Positions 10,797-21,720 of a stretch of 64,000 nt of DNA are shown piece by piece. The stretch covers positions 6,520,891 to 6,584,890 of the forward strand of contig OY744461.1 in the NCBI GenBank assembly GCA_963556145.1, in the 5' to 3' direction. A program made the translations under genes and the position numbers. Source of the stretch: Hygrocybe punicea. Taxonomy: Eukaryota; Basidiomycota; Agaricomycetes; Agaricales; Hygrophoraceae. Below the pieces are notes generated by a model. That model did not search any database. It saw only the letters and a list, made by a program, of their open reading frames with translations, and had not been told where the DNA came from. The stretch's first letter is position 1. Each line of letters opens with the position of its first letter.

Positions 10797-12686
10797 CTAC
10801 GCATACAAGTCCTCTTCAACTGTCATTGTGAATGTTCCAGCCTTCACCAACTCCAAGTCCTCTTCCGCATAACGTATTAACCAATCTGCTGTACCTTTAC
10901 CAATTCCAAGCCAATCAGACAACTTTTCCACAGAAACACGTTCTCCAGTAAGCTGGTGGAGACGGCGATAACCTTCTTTATTGAATTTATCAGCATGTGC
11001 ACTGAAATCTTCTCCACAGCGATCAGGATGTTGGTCGCAATAGTTCAACCAAGGAATTATCATGGGATAGTTGACTTTGATAGGCGCAACTGCTGCAGTT
11101 TGTGCTGGATTGAGAGTGGATGGTGGGCCTTGACTGTAGCCGGGCCATGTTGGGGGATATGGTGGGGGTAATAGCCATATGGAAAACCTGGGTTTGGCAG
11201 CGGTGCCTGTGCCTGTGTCTGTGCTATTGGATGGCCAGGATTCCTGGAACGTGGTGCATTGCTGTAGAAGTTGAGTTCCACAGGTTTCACGTCAATAGTA
11301 TTGTTCCCAGGATCTCTGACCTTCAGTGAAAGGTCAGCGTCATTTGACTGGAATAAAACAACCAAACACACGATCTTGGTGGCCCATAAATTGAGGTTAC
11401 TTTCGGTAATGGGGTAGCAGGAGTTCTGGGAATCTTTCCAACATAGGACAGGCTTGTCGGGAAGGCTATGAATGTCACATGAATACGCTTCAATAAGTGC
11501 CCTTCTAGCTGCAACTTTTTGCTCATGGAACAAATCCCCATTGGACTTTACAATTTCCTTGTCACCAACGGTCGACGTCTTTGAAGCCCCAGGATTTTTC
11601 TGTTGATACTAATTTAGTTATGGCCGTGAGCAAAAGTGCTACAGACCTTTATATTATTTTGCACAGGATCGTCACCTTTGTTGAAGATTTGCACTGCCAC
11701 AGCTTTCATTTTTCTTGCAGAACGCTGACCGTTGGTGAGCATTGCTGGGACTACCAGAGGACGAAGACGTAGCAGCATAGTGGTAAATTGTTGCTGTGAG
11801 GTGAGATCACATGGCAGTGAGTCTTTATTCTCAGAGCTGAATCGATACTGTGCCCGTAGTGATGTCAGATATATGTTGAGTGCCTCTGCTAGTTTTTGCT
11901 GGAAATCGCCCCAAGACAGCATTGATGACAGAATTTCCACAATGCGTGACCCTTTCGATCTATCATTTATTTCAACGGTGAAGCTGAATGGTTCTATTAA
12001 ATGTGATAATGTAAGATCATTCCCTTTCTGTTGCGGAGAAGCAACTCACCGTCATCGTCATCATCACTTTCACTCAATTCCACTGTAATCTTCCCTTTTG
12101 CTACCTTATTGCTAGTTGTGGTCTTCAGCTTTGGCTTGAACTTGATGACATCGTTATCATTGGTCACGCGCCACCTCTTGAGCTCTTCCTCCTCATCAAC
12201 TCTTTCCTGGGAGTTTTCCTCTTCCTCATACTCATTGACATCAAATTTCTCACCAAATTCCTCACCAGATTCCTCGGAAACATCATCCATGGCTAACCTT
12301 TGAAGCAAGGCAGCGACTCCACTTGACGCCTTACACCCAGGACGCTGGACTTCGTTGACTGAGGTTTTTTCCTGGCTTTGCAGCTTTGATGCTTCTGCAT
12401 TGGAATGTGCCTGTGTGGAAAGGGTATCTCCAGATTTTGAAGCGATGGAGGAACGTGATTGGGTTGTGCGTGTAGTGGTAACAAATCTCACTCTTTTCCC
12501 CAGCTCTGCAATGGCCTTGACCCCATTCATATTGTCGTTCGTTGTCTTTACCACAGGCTCCGTCTCCCTCTCTTCATCGGACACCATTGTGGGTCCATCT
12601 GGCACAGAAGTGGCAGGCCCTTGGGTGGTGCGCCGTCGTTTTGCTTTGGTTTCCTCCTTACGTTGTTTCACAGCTTTCCGTCCCAT
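10797..12686 (-). CDS. Accessory protein of element B (transposase-partner family), about 567 aa
   Basis: I do not recognise a named family, but the protein is clearly homologous to the accessory gene of element A. Spliced model: 12686-12050, 11993-11647, 11599-11188 and 11104-10797. Only the 83-nt last intron is uncertain: its donor is the weak GTTTTC, also used in the element A copy, and without it the frame would shift near 11160. Residues 1-40 are basic (AKRRRTTQG, a likely nuclear signal). About 150-215 is very acidic, ending in a SESDDDDD run. About 215-330 is a folded domain (SWGDFQQKLAEALN). About 345-400 has a Cys-His stretch and NLNLWATK. About 420-500 is proline-rich. The C-terminus (EGYRRLHQLTG ... 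WLGIGKGTADWLI) looks like a small helical DNA-binding or SAM-like domain. It is divergent from its neighbours across the element and probably assists transposition or targeting (inference). Confidence 0.7.
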
Positions 12687-12847
12687 ATCAGCAAAGAGAG
12701 AGAGATGCGAGAGAGCTTAGAGAGAGATGCGAGGGAGCCTACGTGAGACGCGAGAGAAAAACTTGTGTACTAACACATATTTAGTATCTCGCCTATTTTT
12801 ATTTGTACCATTTGACAAAACAAAACGTCACTGAAATACTGCACATT

Positions 12848-14639
12848 TTAATAATATGAATCATGGGGTTCAGATGGAGGGAACTGCAGCATCAGCCTGG
12901 CATCCTGAAGCTCTGAACATTCACCTATTCCCCTGCAGTTATGGAGAGTCGCATGTGAAAAGTCCAGTACCCGGATGGCGCCTGTGGGAGATAAGACCAC
13001 ATTGTCAGGTCGTAAGTCTTGGTGGCAAACTCCTGCCTGATGAAGTAACAGGAGAGTAGCCCAAAGATCTGACCTAAAAAGAGTAAAGTAGATGTGATAG
13101 TCTAGTATAGGTGGGGACATACCGCTGACGCAATGTAAGGTCAAAGAAGGACCTAAATTTCTCTCCTGCATATTGCATGACCAGCACAAGAAGATGCCCA
13201 CTGACATAGAGACCATACACAGATGGTATTGCTGAGCCCTGAAGTGCTGTGAGATCTGCATATATTCTGGCTTCGTGATATAGCAGTTCCTGAGACAGCC
13301 CATCCACCACAACCTTTCCGACAATGTCTTCTTGTTGCATATCAGCATAATGCCCTCTGAATACATTCCCAACTGATCCCCTCTCCAGATATGTTGTAAG
13401 AATAAGTTTTCGGCATTGCTGACGTTGCCAAGGAAGTGACTTCAGAACTCGCGTCGCCTTGTGCAGCCACTGCTTGAAGGTGGAGGGAGGAGGCCCACGC
13501 ATGTGCAAAGAAGACATGACGTTGCAAAGACTCAGCACGTACGTCTCCTGTTGACATCGATCGAGATCGAATGTTAGCCCTAAATTTTCAGCCTAAAATG
13601 ACCTTTGATTGAGAAGAAGCGATTGATGGAAAGAAAAGCACCTGTAAAGTTACACCAGGAAATATTGTTGCCAGCTTAGCAGCATTTGCATGGATGTTTG
13701 CGTTAGCTGTTTTCGTTGCGTGTCATGTACGGCCTAATGACGTTACCAATGAGATTGTAGGAACTTGGACATGCTGCAGCACGTCCAAGACCTTGGCACC
13801 CACACCCAACAGACAGTAAATGATTAGGGGCATAAATGGCGTTGTCGCATCCAGGATATGCAGAATATCTGAGCACAGAAGGCGGTGCAGGGGCCCTCCA
13901 GGGATTGGGCAAAGAGTGAAGAGCATGTACCGATCGCCTCCAAAGAGCAGAGCATATGGTATTTTTTTCAGATCTGACAGCATAGATATCCCAATCTGGG
14001 GGTACAAATGGTGAGGTGAGCGATTCCTGTAGGTTCAGATCAGCACACCTTAAATATTATGGAGTGATGCCCTGTCTCACTAGGGCTCAGCTCCAGAACT
14101 GTACTGTTACGACCAAGCTGTAATATATTCGTCGCATGATGTGAAAATGCTGTCCAGCTCTTGAACTTGACGTGAAGCTGTGCGTCCGCGTCTCGGTGTG
14201 GGCGATAGGTTCCATCGGGAATCTGGTTGAACAGTGTGTTACGTGTGGTAGTCACAGGCTGTGACGGATTACTGTCCACCTCCTCCACTGCACAGCTGAT
14301 GGGGTTGAAAGCGCGATGGAAAAGGAGGTTGGATGATGTTTCATGGTCTAGGACATAACCCCTCAGGGACCTCTCCAGTCCTGCAACGGCTTGAATGAGC
14401 ACTGCAGAGGGGGCTAGCTGTCTGCCAGGTGCAGTTTGCAGGTAGGCTTGAAGCGACACCAGCATGCGATGGGGTAAAGATGGATCACATATGATGAAAG
14501 CGGGACGGCCTTCCTGATTGGGGGGTGGTATGCCGACCTGGTACGGGGCCGTGGAGGTTGAAGTCGGTACCTTGGTGAATTCATGCTCTGAGGGCAGAGG
14601 AAAGATCATACTGGGGATGAAAGTCGCCAGGGTTGACAT
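12848..14639 (-). CDS. Protein-kinase-like protein, 522 aa
   Basis: Spliced model without stops: 14639-14049, 13995-13747, 13674-13642, 13592-13123 and 13073-12848. The second intron would use an unusual AAG acceptor, so exon 3 is the least certain. The first 300 residues resemble no family I know. The C-terminal part looks like a eukaryotic kinase fold: a glycine-containing N-lobe (LERGSVGNVFRG), GKVVVDG in the place of the ATP-binding lysine strand, a catalytic loop HQDLRPDNVV (Asp467) and LDFSHA (Asp485) instead of DFG. Similar divergent kinase-like proteins are frequent in mushroom genomes. HQD and DFS leave activity possible but unproven. It lies between the accessory gene and the dioxygenase gene inside the TIRs of element B, so it is cargo, or a captured host gene that regulates the element. 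Confidence 0.65.
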
Positions 14640-15534
14640 GGTGCCTTTGCCTTTTCCATGGAGATAGGTGAGTTCAAGTTTACAGTATGTAGAAAGTTTA
14701 GCATTCACTCTTACCTACTGGCTCTTTCACCTTTGTCGGTCTTGCAGCCAAGATCCTTTTATGTGGGATGACAGCGTATGATAAGTATTTTGAGCATTCT
14801 GTCGAACGCTTTCGGTCTCGTGGGCCCAGTGGAGCAACTGATGCATCAGGGGGTGTCCCAAAAAGGTGCACGTTTTACGGTGATAAAACGTGCACCTTTT
14901 TGGGACTGCTTCCGGTACTGATGGACTTTTCACTGAAGGAGCTCTTGGACATGCTCCAGTTCCTCCATCAATCTGCCGACAGTCTGCCACCAGGTATATT
15001 TGCCATATACCAAAAGCTCTACGCCTTCGGTAACCATGTGCATTCTGCAAGTCCGTTCTCTCGGAATGACACAGACCCAACGCATTCTGCCACTCTGGTG
15101 AGTCCACTGGACCATGACTGCCTTCCACGGCTGAACTTTCACATGTCCAGCTCCGGTCCTTCTCATGGGATGCTGACCACACACATTCTGCCAGTGCAGT
15201 GAGTCCATGTCCATGTGGACGCAGCCTTTGCGACCATTCCCTTCACACATCAGGCTCAAGTCCTTCTCACAGAATGCAGACGGTGACCGCACACATTCTG
15301 CCAGTCCAGGGAGTCCATTTTGTGGTAGCTTTCCTTCACCCACCCAGGTCGTCTCCTCAGCGTTTGGAGTTTTTCCTTCGACGCCCGAACCTTCACACAT
15401 CGCGCTGGACTCCCTGCAGAATGCCAGTGCAAATACGGTGAGCAACATTCCCCGTTTCCCTTTTTTTCTAAGTTCTTCCTCCATACATCCAGATCCACAC
15501 CGACCACGCACATTCTTACACTGCCCAAAACCAA
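14640..15534. promoter_or_regulatory. Divergent intergenic region of element B with degenerate tandem repeats
   Basis: This region separates the kinase-like gene (minus) from the dioxygenase gene (plus) and probably holds both promoters. From about 15030 to 15430 the words CATTCTGCCAGT, GAGTCCA and CTTCACACAT return at roughly 100-130 bp intervals on the plus strand, giving a degenerate tandem array. Open frames on both strands here follow the repeats and I do not accept them as genes. A perfect hairpin at 14855-14906 is listed separately. Confidence 0.5.
14855..14906. repeat. Perfect inverted repeat, 23-bp arms, 6-nt loop
   Basis: The arms are 14855-14877 and 14884-14906, starting GTCCCAAAAAGGTGCACG, with loop CGGTGA. 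It could be a protein-binding palindrome between two divergent promoters, a minimal MITE, or a transcript hairpin. The arms contain GTGCAC, itself a palindrome. Confidence 0.85.
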
Positions 15535-18140
15535 TTGGATCGAAGGGAGCGACGCCGTTCAAACCGTATTGGGGAGCGGGAAGGTTGTGGTGCTGGGGCG
15601 GGCGCGTATGCGGTTCACAGGGTTGGGGAATGCAATCGTGGTGGTACGAAGCACAAGAAAAAGAACAAAGGGAAGAAGCAGCAGAAAGCTTGGGAGTTCA
15701 TTGAGAAGCCTGTCAGCACTTTGGGAGGACGTGCCGCAGAGGCTATCTCCAATTTATCACAGGGTGCTATCAGCAATTTGTCGAATGCATCAACCCAGAA
15801 ATGGATGCAGTCAATGCGAGCTTTGGTGGCAGGTGGGGCATGGGAGGGTGAGAATGGTGCTTTCGTGACGGACTCTCTGCAGTCCGTGGTCCAGCGTTGC
15901 CAACGCAGCCTGGAAATGGCCACTGGGCTGGAATTCATTACTATGATTAATATGCTGCAGCTAGCAGCAAAAGCAGACTGGTGGGTCCTTCTTATGTTGA
16001 CACGCTGTGTCTTATCAGCTTCCTGTAGCATCTTGAGGACGAACAGGTATAAGTCAGTGGCTAATGTCTACAATCTTCACTTAATGGGGATGGATGGTGG
16101 CCCGACATTATCAACCTTTCGCACATGGGTAGGAATCGGTACGAAGTTTGCTTCCATTGCCGGTGCTGGTGAGCTTCCTCTTACTGTCATGCACAGTCCA
16201 TGCTAAGGTTGTCTCACAGGATCTATATACTTTCTGATGATTATTGCAGCGAACAACTGCAGGGCTGAGATTTCGCAGATGAAGTTTGATGCGATTTACG
16301 CCATATCAAATACTCTTCGCTGGCCTGATCCTGGTGAGTAGCTCCCTCTGTGCACAACTGTTTATCTCATAGAGTTTAACCTACCAAACGCTTTAGAAAC
16401 GGATGCAGGGAAGGATGTTTGTGAACGTCTAATTCCTCTCATAGACTACCTACGACGTCACATCCCTTTGAGACTTTCCACTATGTTCTCACCAAGTTTG
16501 CTTCATGATATGGATTTGAAGGGAGACATAGACTGCTCGGACTTGGATGTGTCTGATCATTTCTTCGACAGCATCCAAAAAAAGTAAGTGATCAGGGTTT
16601 AATAGGTGTAATAGTAATAATATTTTGTCAGCTCTTTTCTGTCCCTCACGCGGAACCGTGAAATCTGGGCGCGGTGTCTGGAGCCTCTAATGGGACGTTT
16701 GGTGGTGCCTGCACAACTCCATATTATGAATCAAAACCTACTCCATTCTTACATGTCCTCAAGGCAATTTAACATGGACGAACGGCCGTTGTCACCATTC
16801 TCGGATGCAGGCAGTGACATTCAGAACCATGTTCAGCATCAGCTCAGCTTGGGTAGCGTCGTACAGGCCCCTCCACTGTGCGGTTTTCTGGTTCCTGACC
16901 CCGTGTCCCCGAACTACATGGTTCTTAACACTAGATTTGTTATGGATGCTAGACAGAACAAGACAGTCCCATACCCAAGAGAATATGAGGCAAGGAAAGC
17001 ATATACAGATCAGCAAAGACTGTACGCTCTCAATGCCCAGGTTCCCAAGGGTAGTGATGATTTTGCCCGTATGGTAAGGGTTATATGAACTTGAGAGTGG
17101 GGCAGAATTGATGTGACCTTGATAGATTTCTGAGCTATATGATGAGAGCGGTGTCAAGGGCCCAAATAGATATGTTTTGATGGATGAAAATATTTTTGAT
17201 GGGTGAGTTTTGTTTCTCCTTGTGTTATATTGGCCACCGACATCGGCATGGTTGCAGCAAAGACGTCCGTCTCAATTGCTCTGATGGATCACTGGCTGCA
17301 TTCATCTGGGGAGATATGCCACAGGACATGCGCTTGTCCCTCGAACGGAACATACGCAATGCTTTGCTTGTGGAGAGTGGCCCTTCCCTGGTTTATACTG
17401 ATAGTTCTGAGGCTTCAAGTGGCATCAAGTTTCCTGCTATTCACTTTGATGTGTATATGAGAAATGGACCACGTGTGCGTTCATGGCTGACAGTTATCAC
17501 ACAGTTACTAATACATTGGAACAGGGAGATGGTGCGCCCCATGATGTGCACCCATATCTGCTACGTCGCAAAGGGTGCTCAAAGACCAATTACTATCAAC
17601 TCATGCCACGCGTCTCTGAGGAACTCAAGGAACATGCGTGTGAATATACAAACCTTTGCAATACTTTTGAGGATTTTTTTTTGTGGGTAGAAGGAAAGGT
17701 CGGTGTTGAATCAAGGTCATTCATTTGGTGTGCTCATACATTCCTCTCAGCTTATTGAGCACCTGCCTGAAATGCACGAGGACCTGTCTATGTTCGTGGA
17801 TGTGCTCCCAGGGAAGGAAGCATCCCCCGTTCATCCATTCAGTGGCTTTGTTCTGAACATCAATGTCATCACACGTTGCCACAGGGATGTAAAGGATCGA
17901 CGTGTTTGTCTTGTTTTGGTGATAGGTGACCATTCTGGTGGTGAGCTTTGTTTGCTTGAGCTGGGCTTGGTGGTACGCTTGAGGAACGGAGACATAGCTC
18001 TCTTTCCCTCTGCCCGCATTACTCACTTCAATCTCCACTACAAAGGCATCAGGGCATCAATTGTTCTCCATTCAGACCATGCAGGGCAGAGTTGGGTGGA
18101 GCATCGTAATCATTGGATAGGCCATCATTATATGTATTAG
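15535..18140 (+). CDS. TET/JBP-like 2OG-Fe(II) dioxygenase-domain protein, 744 aa
   Basis: An eight-exon model stays open throughout: 15535-16168, 16220-16333, 16397-16583, 16632-17073, 17126-17202, 17258-17474, 17525-17698 and 17751-18140. The start is chosen as the first ATG in frame; an upstream exon is possible. Residues 1-50 are basic (KKKNKGKKQQK). The middle is helical and unrecognised. The last 130 residues form a double-stranded beta-helix pattern: iron ligands His659-x-Asp661 in TRCHRDVKD, a GGELCLLELGL strand, GDIALFPS, distal His707 in RITHFN and an Arg716 (GIRASIVLHSD) suited to bind 2-oxoglutarate. This matches the fungal TET/JBP-type families, which oxidise 5-methylcytosine or thymine in DNA and have been reported in fungi with KDZ transposons. 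Here it sits 97 bp upstream of a DD34E transposase, within the same TIRs. Substrate and activity are inferred; a different 2OG oxygenase is the alternative. Confidence 0.7.
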
Positions 18141-18237
18141 GTATCCGAAAGTGATGTCATTATCTTCCTTGTGAGATAAGGTCCAAATTACCAAAAGAAG
18201 CAATTCAACTTGTTGACTTGGATCAACCATCTACGCC

Positions 18238-19416
18238 ATGGTTGCTGGCAAACCGATCCCTGAGGAAGTCCATTGGATTGTCATTCGTCTTAGTATATCC
18301 ATGGGGCCCAAGGAGATTTCCATGTACACTGATCTAGGATTGTGCTCTGTCCGGAAGATACTTGCGCATTTCAGAAAAACAGGCAATGTCAATGTACCAA
18401 AACGATTGAGGCCTCAAATACATCGTTCACTATGTGACTATGATATACAGGTTTGTGGGCTTGTTTCTTCAGTCAACTATACTCTGCTTAAGCAAATTGT
18501 CTAGCACATGTTTGCAACGTTGAATCAAACTCCAGATCTTTATCTGGATGAGCTTCAGACAGAGTTGGAGGATGTGTGTGGTGTATTGGTATCAACATCA
18601 ACAATATGGCATACCCTTATAAAAGGTGGGTATACCATAAAGAAGGTGTGTAGTTGACATTCTCATTCACAAAACCTGTGGTCATCATTGATAGCTTTCA
18701 CGTGTCGCAATGGAGCGAAGTGCTGAGAAACGTGCAGAATTTGCTGCACGTATTGGAACATATGATGCAGAGCAGCTTGTTTTCATTGATGAGAGTGCTG
18801 TGGATCGCCGGACAACCTATCGTGGACACGCATGGGCAATACGTGGTAGAAAAGCGTCACGCAAAGCCTTCTTCTGCCGTGGACGACGGCAAGTATTGCC
18901 TATTCACTGACAGCTTCTCTTCTAACTTTTATGATCACAGATTCTCAGTGTTACCTGGATTATCACTCAACGATGGAATTATACATTGCGACATCGTGGA
19001 AGGTGCTTTTGACTCACAACTTTTCTATACCTTTATTGGACGTCTGCTGGACCAAATGGAACCATTTCCTGCTCCAAAATCAGTCATTGTTATGGACAAC
19101 TGTCGTATTCATAAACACCCAGAGATTTTGGAGCTCATTGAGTCACAGTAAGCAATCATTTGCCCAGATTGATCTCTACTAAAATATATTCAGCGGCATG
19201 CGTTATGAATTCTTGCCACCATACTCCCCTGACTACAACCCCATCGAACTAGCCTTCTCAGCAATGAAATACCGCCTACGTCGTCATGGTGAATATACCC
19301 GTTTGGCAATGACTGAGTTGTCCAATACGGAGATATATTGTACACTGCTTGAAGCTCTTTATCAGACTACTGAGGCTGATGTATTTGGATGGTTCCGCCA
19401 TTGCGGTTATGTATGA
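18238..19416 (+). CDS. DD34E (IS630/Tc1-mariner superfamily) transposase, 325 aa, intact
   Basis: Five exons: 18238-18450, 18505-18645, 18695-18888, 18941-19147 and 19194-19416. The third intron (18889-18940) starts GCAAGT, a GC-AG intron; the element A copy has GT at the same place. The N-terminus is a helix-turn-helix (PEEVHWIVIRL ... LGLCSVRKILAHF). Catalytic residues are Asp150 (LVFIDESAVD), Asp235 (VIVMDNCRIH) and Glu270 (YSPDYNPIELAF). Thirty-four residues lie between the last two, the DD34E spacing of Tc1 and IS630. It would excise and insert element B at TA. No stop or frameshift is seen, and the TIRs are nearly identical, so the copy may be active. Confidence 0.92.
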
Positions 19417-19563
19417 TATCTGATACCCTATGTAAATTTCCAGACGGTGAATTCATGTCATGTCATGTAAGAATATGCAGATGGGGAGAAGAATGAAAGC
19501 AAGATAGCTCCCTGTGGATCTAAAACAGATGAGTACCAGGGGGGGACAGCTGAAACCACAGTA

Positions 19564-19952
19564 AATGCTAGTAAATGTACTGCAGATGGGAAAGCCGTGT
19601 GCCGATCTGTGCAACCGTACTTCCATGCATGTTCTCATGTGAGCTGTCAAAAATGTCTTTAGCACCTAGCAAATAAGCACTGGAGTGTACATACATAGTT
19701 TGACAATGGCTGATGCCCTCTGTGGCCTGCAAGGTCCAACCGACTTCCATACCCATTGCCAAATTTTCGAATTTGGAAATGGCTATATTAGAACAAAAAT
19801 AAGTGGTCAACACCTTGGTTATGGGTATGGGAATGGGGATTTCAAACCACTAGTTGATATGTGCAAAACTTGCTGAGATATGGCCATCCGATTGTGGGGC
19901 CTTGGATGAAGTTGTGACTGTGGCGTTATACAAGGTCACGTGCAATACACAA
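19564..19952 (-). repeat. Element B right terminal inverted repeat
   Basis: Partner of 10236-10624, with one substitution seen. It ends CACGTGCAATACACAA at 19952 and is followed by the duplicated TA at 19953-19954. Confidence 0.9.
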
Positions 19953-19954
19953 TA

Positions 19955-20569
19955 ATTGAAAGTGAACAATCACATGATCTTAAACATGTGATTTTTGATG
20001 TGGCTAATTCCCAATCACATGACCTTAAACATGTGATTTTTAACGTGAGAATTAGCCATGTCACTTATGAGTTTACTCCAAGTCTGAGTTACTACACTAG
20101 CAATCTTGCACAAACTCTGTTTCAACTTTCTGAAGTTCATTCAAGCTCTTACTCAGTCTTACCCTCTAGTCTACCATATACTGAACAATTGCCTGAGCTT
20201 CTGAGGAAATTCAGACAATTCTCAAGGCCACTGCAACAAATATGTTCCTACTACAAACTGCTAATATTTTTTTGGAAAAAGAATGGGGCAAAGGTGGACT
20301 TGTTAAAATTGTTCTACTTGTACTGGGATTGAAGGAATGAGGAATTCAAATTTATGGGAAGGCAGCACATAAAAAATGGATAAAGTTCAGCTAGAGGTAA
20401 AGTCAGTGTTTCAGAAAATTTTATCTGCTGAAAAATTGTAAGTGATTATTGGTGGATATGGTCAATAAAAACACTAATATCAGAAATTAGAAAGGAGTCT
20501 AAAATGCATATGGATTAAGAAGAGGCAAATGAGGAGGGCCATCAAAAAAGAAATGACAAGGCATACATA
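19955..20569. other. Non-coding stretch with a doubled CACATG..CATGTG palindrome
   Basis: Two copies, near 19969-20000 and 20012-20043, of an imperfect palindrome read AATCACATGA-CTTAAA-CATGTGATT. The rest is AT-rich; I see no gene or known element. Confidence 0.5.
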
Positions 20570-20945
20570 TTTATTGCTATTTGCAGGTATTTTGGCACAT
20601 GTGAAATAATCACAAGATTTTGATGTTGAAAACATCAAAATTTAACTCCTTCAGTTTTCAGCAGAATCAGATGATTAGATTGGCTCTCTTGTAGAGCAAT
20701 AACAAATGCATAAAAATCCACATGTTGAATATAGTCATTTATAAGCCAAACTGAGTATATATCAAACAAATTATTTCATTTGTATTACTAGCAGCTAGGA
20801 ATCAGAATGTACTGCAATTTTGCCTATCTAATCACCTGATCCTGCCCAAACCTGAAGGAGTTAAAATTGAAATGTTGAAAACATCATAAATTTGTGATTA
20901 TATTACATGTGCCAAAATAACTGCAAACAGCAATAATTTCTTCAC
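20570..20945. mobile_element. MITE-like foldback element, about 375 bp
   Basis: Inverted arms of about 120 bp: 20571-20690 and 20822-20940. Shared words are ATTGCT(A/G)TTTGCAG, TATTTTGGCACATGT, ATAATCACAA, ATGTTGAAAACATC and TTTAACTCCTTCAG. Arms match with several mismatches, so the copy is old. No coding capacity; the exact ends and target duplication are not fixed. Confidence 0.6.
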
Positions 20946-21239
20946 AAGTGATGAGCAGAAATAGGGGTTCTATCATTCTGTGAATGTAATGAGAATAGAA
21001 ACATGAAATATGGAACTTATAAATTGTATGTTGAAGTATATGATACTTTGTGAAGAATACACAGTGATATTATCTTTTTTGATGAATATAAATCTGTAAA
21101 TAGCAGAAAATAAATAGTGAATTAATTAGATAAACCAAACAATAATCTTCACCAGAAATTTTGCATTTGTGGAGGTGCATCAGCCTAGAAAATAGTGGGT
21201 GCAGGAGATATGCTGATAACATCAGCCTAGGCCATCCCA
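20946..21239. other. AT-rich spacer
   Basis: No gene, repeat or motif is recognised between the MITE and the 45-bp array. Confidence 0.5.
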
Positions 21240-21665
21240 GTGGGGCCTGAAGTTATCCTGGGAAATCAGCCTAGATCATCCCAGTTGGGTCAGGATATAT
21301 CCTGAGAAAATCAGCCTGAACCATGTCAGTTGGACCAGGATATATCCTGAGAACCTGAGCCTAGACCATGTCAGTTGGACCAGGATAGATCCTGAGAACC
21401 TCAGCCTAGACCATGTCAGTTGGGCCAGGATATATCCTGAGAAAATCAGCCTAGACCATGTCAGTTGGGTTGGGATATATCCTGATAGCATCAGCCTGAA
21501 CCATGTCAGTTGGGTCAGGATATATCCTGATAGCATCAGCCTGAACCATGTCAGTTGGGCCAGGATATATCCTGAGAAAATTAGCCTGAACCATGTCAGT
21601 TGGACCGGGATATATCCTGATAACCTCAGCCAAGACCATGTCAGTTGGGCCAGGATATATCTCAG
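21240..21665. repeat. 45-bp tandem repeat, about nine copies
   Basis: The unit is built from GGATATATCCTGAGAA, ATCAGCCTAGACC and ATGTCAGTTGGACCA. GGATATATCC is itself a palindrome. A 45-bp period keeps a frame open on the minus strand as a 15-residue repeat (GYILTQLTW), but composition and context suggest this is incidental. It directly abuts the 3' end of the DIRS-like remnant. Confidence 0.85.
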
Positions 21666-21720
21666 CCTGATTCAGCTATCCCCAAGTCAGTTGGGTGATC
21701 TCATTTTCAGGCATCCCATC

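Larger units (their letters stand above)
10236..19952. mobile_element. Element B: 9.7-kb DD34E transposon carrying dioxygenase, kinase-like and accessory genes
   Basis: Both ends start TTGTGTATTGCACGTGACC and are flanked by TA (10234-10235 and 19953-19954), a Tc1/mariner-type target duplication. The TIRs are 389 bp (10236-10624 and 19564-19952). Between them I see only one substitution (GGCCCTACAA against GGCCCCACAA), so insertion is recent. Order: accessory gene (minus), kinase-like gene (minus), a repeat-rich divergent intergenic region, TET/JBP-like dioxygenase gene (plus), transposase (plus). All four can be modelled as open after splicing. Most IS630/Tc1 elements are 1-5 kb with one or two genes, so the size and cargo are unusual. 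Element A shares the accessory-transposase core without the other two genes. Confidence 0.85.

Noticed and set aside
11060..11190. Frameshift in the accessory gene of element B
   Set aside because: An 83-nt intron (11105-11187) with a GT-AG border restores the frame and joins NP to AQTAAVAP, so a break is not required, although the donor is weak.
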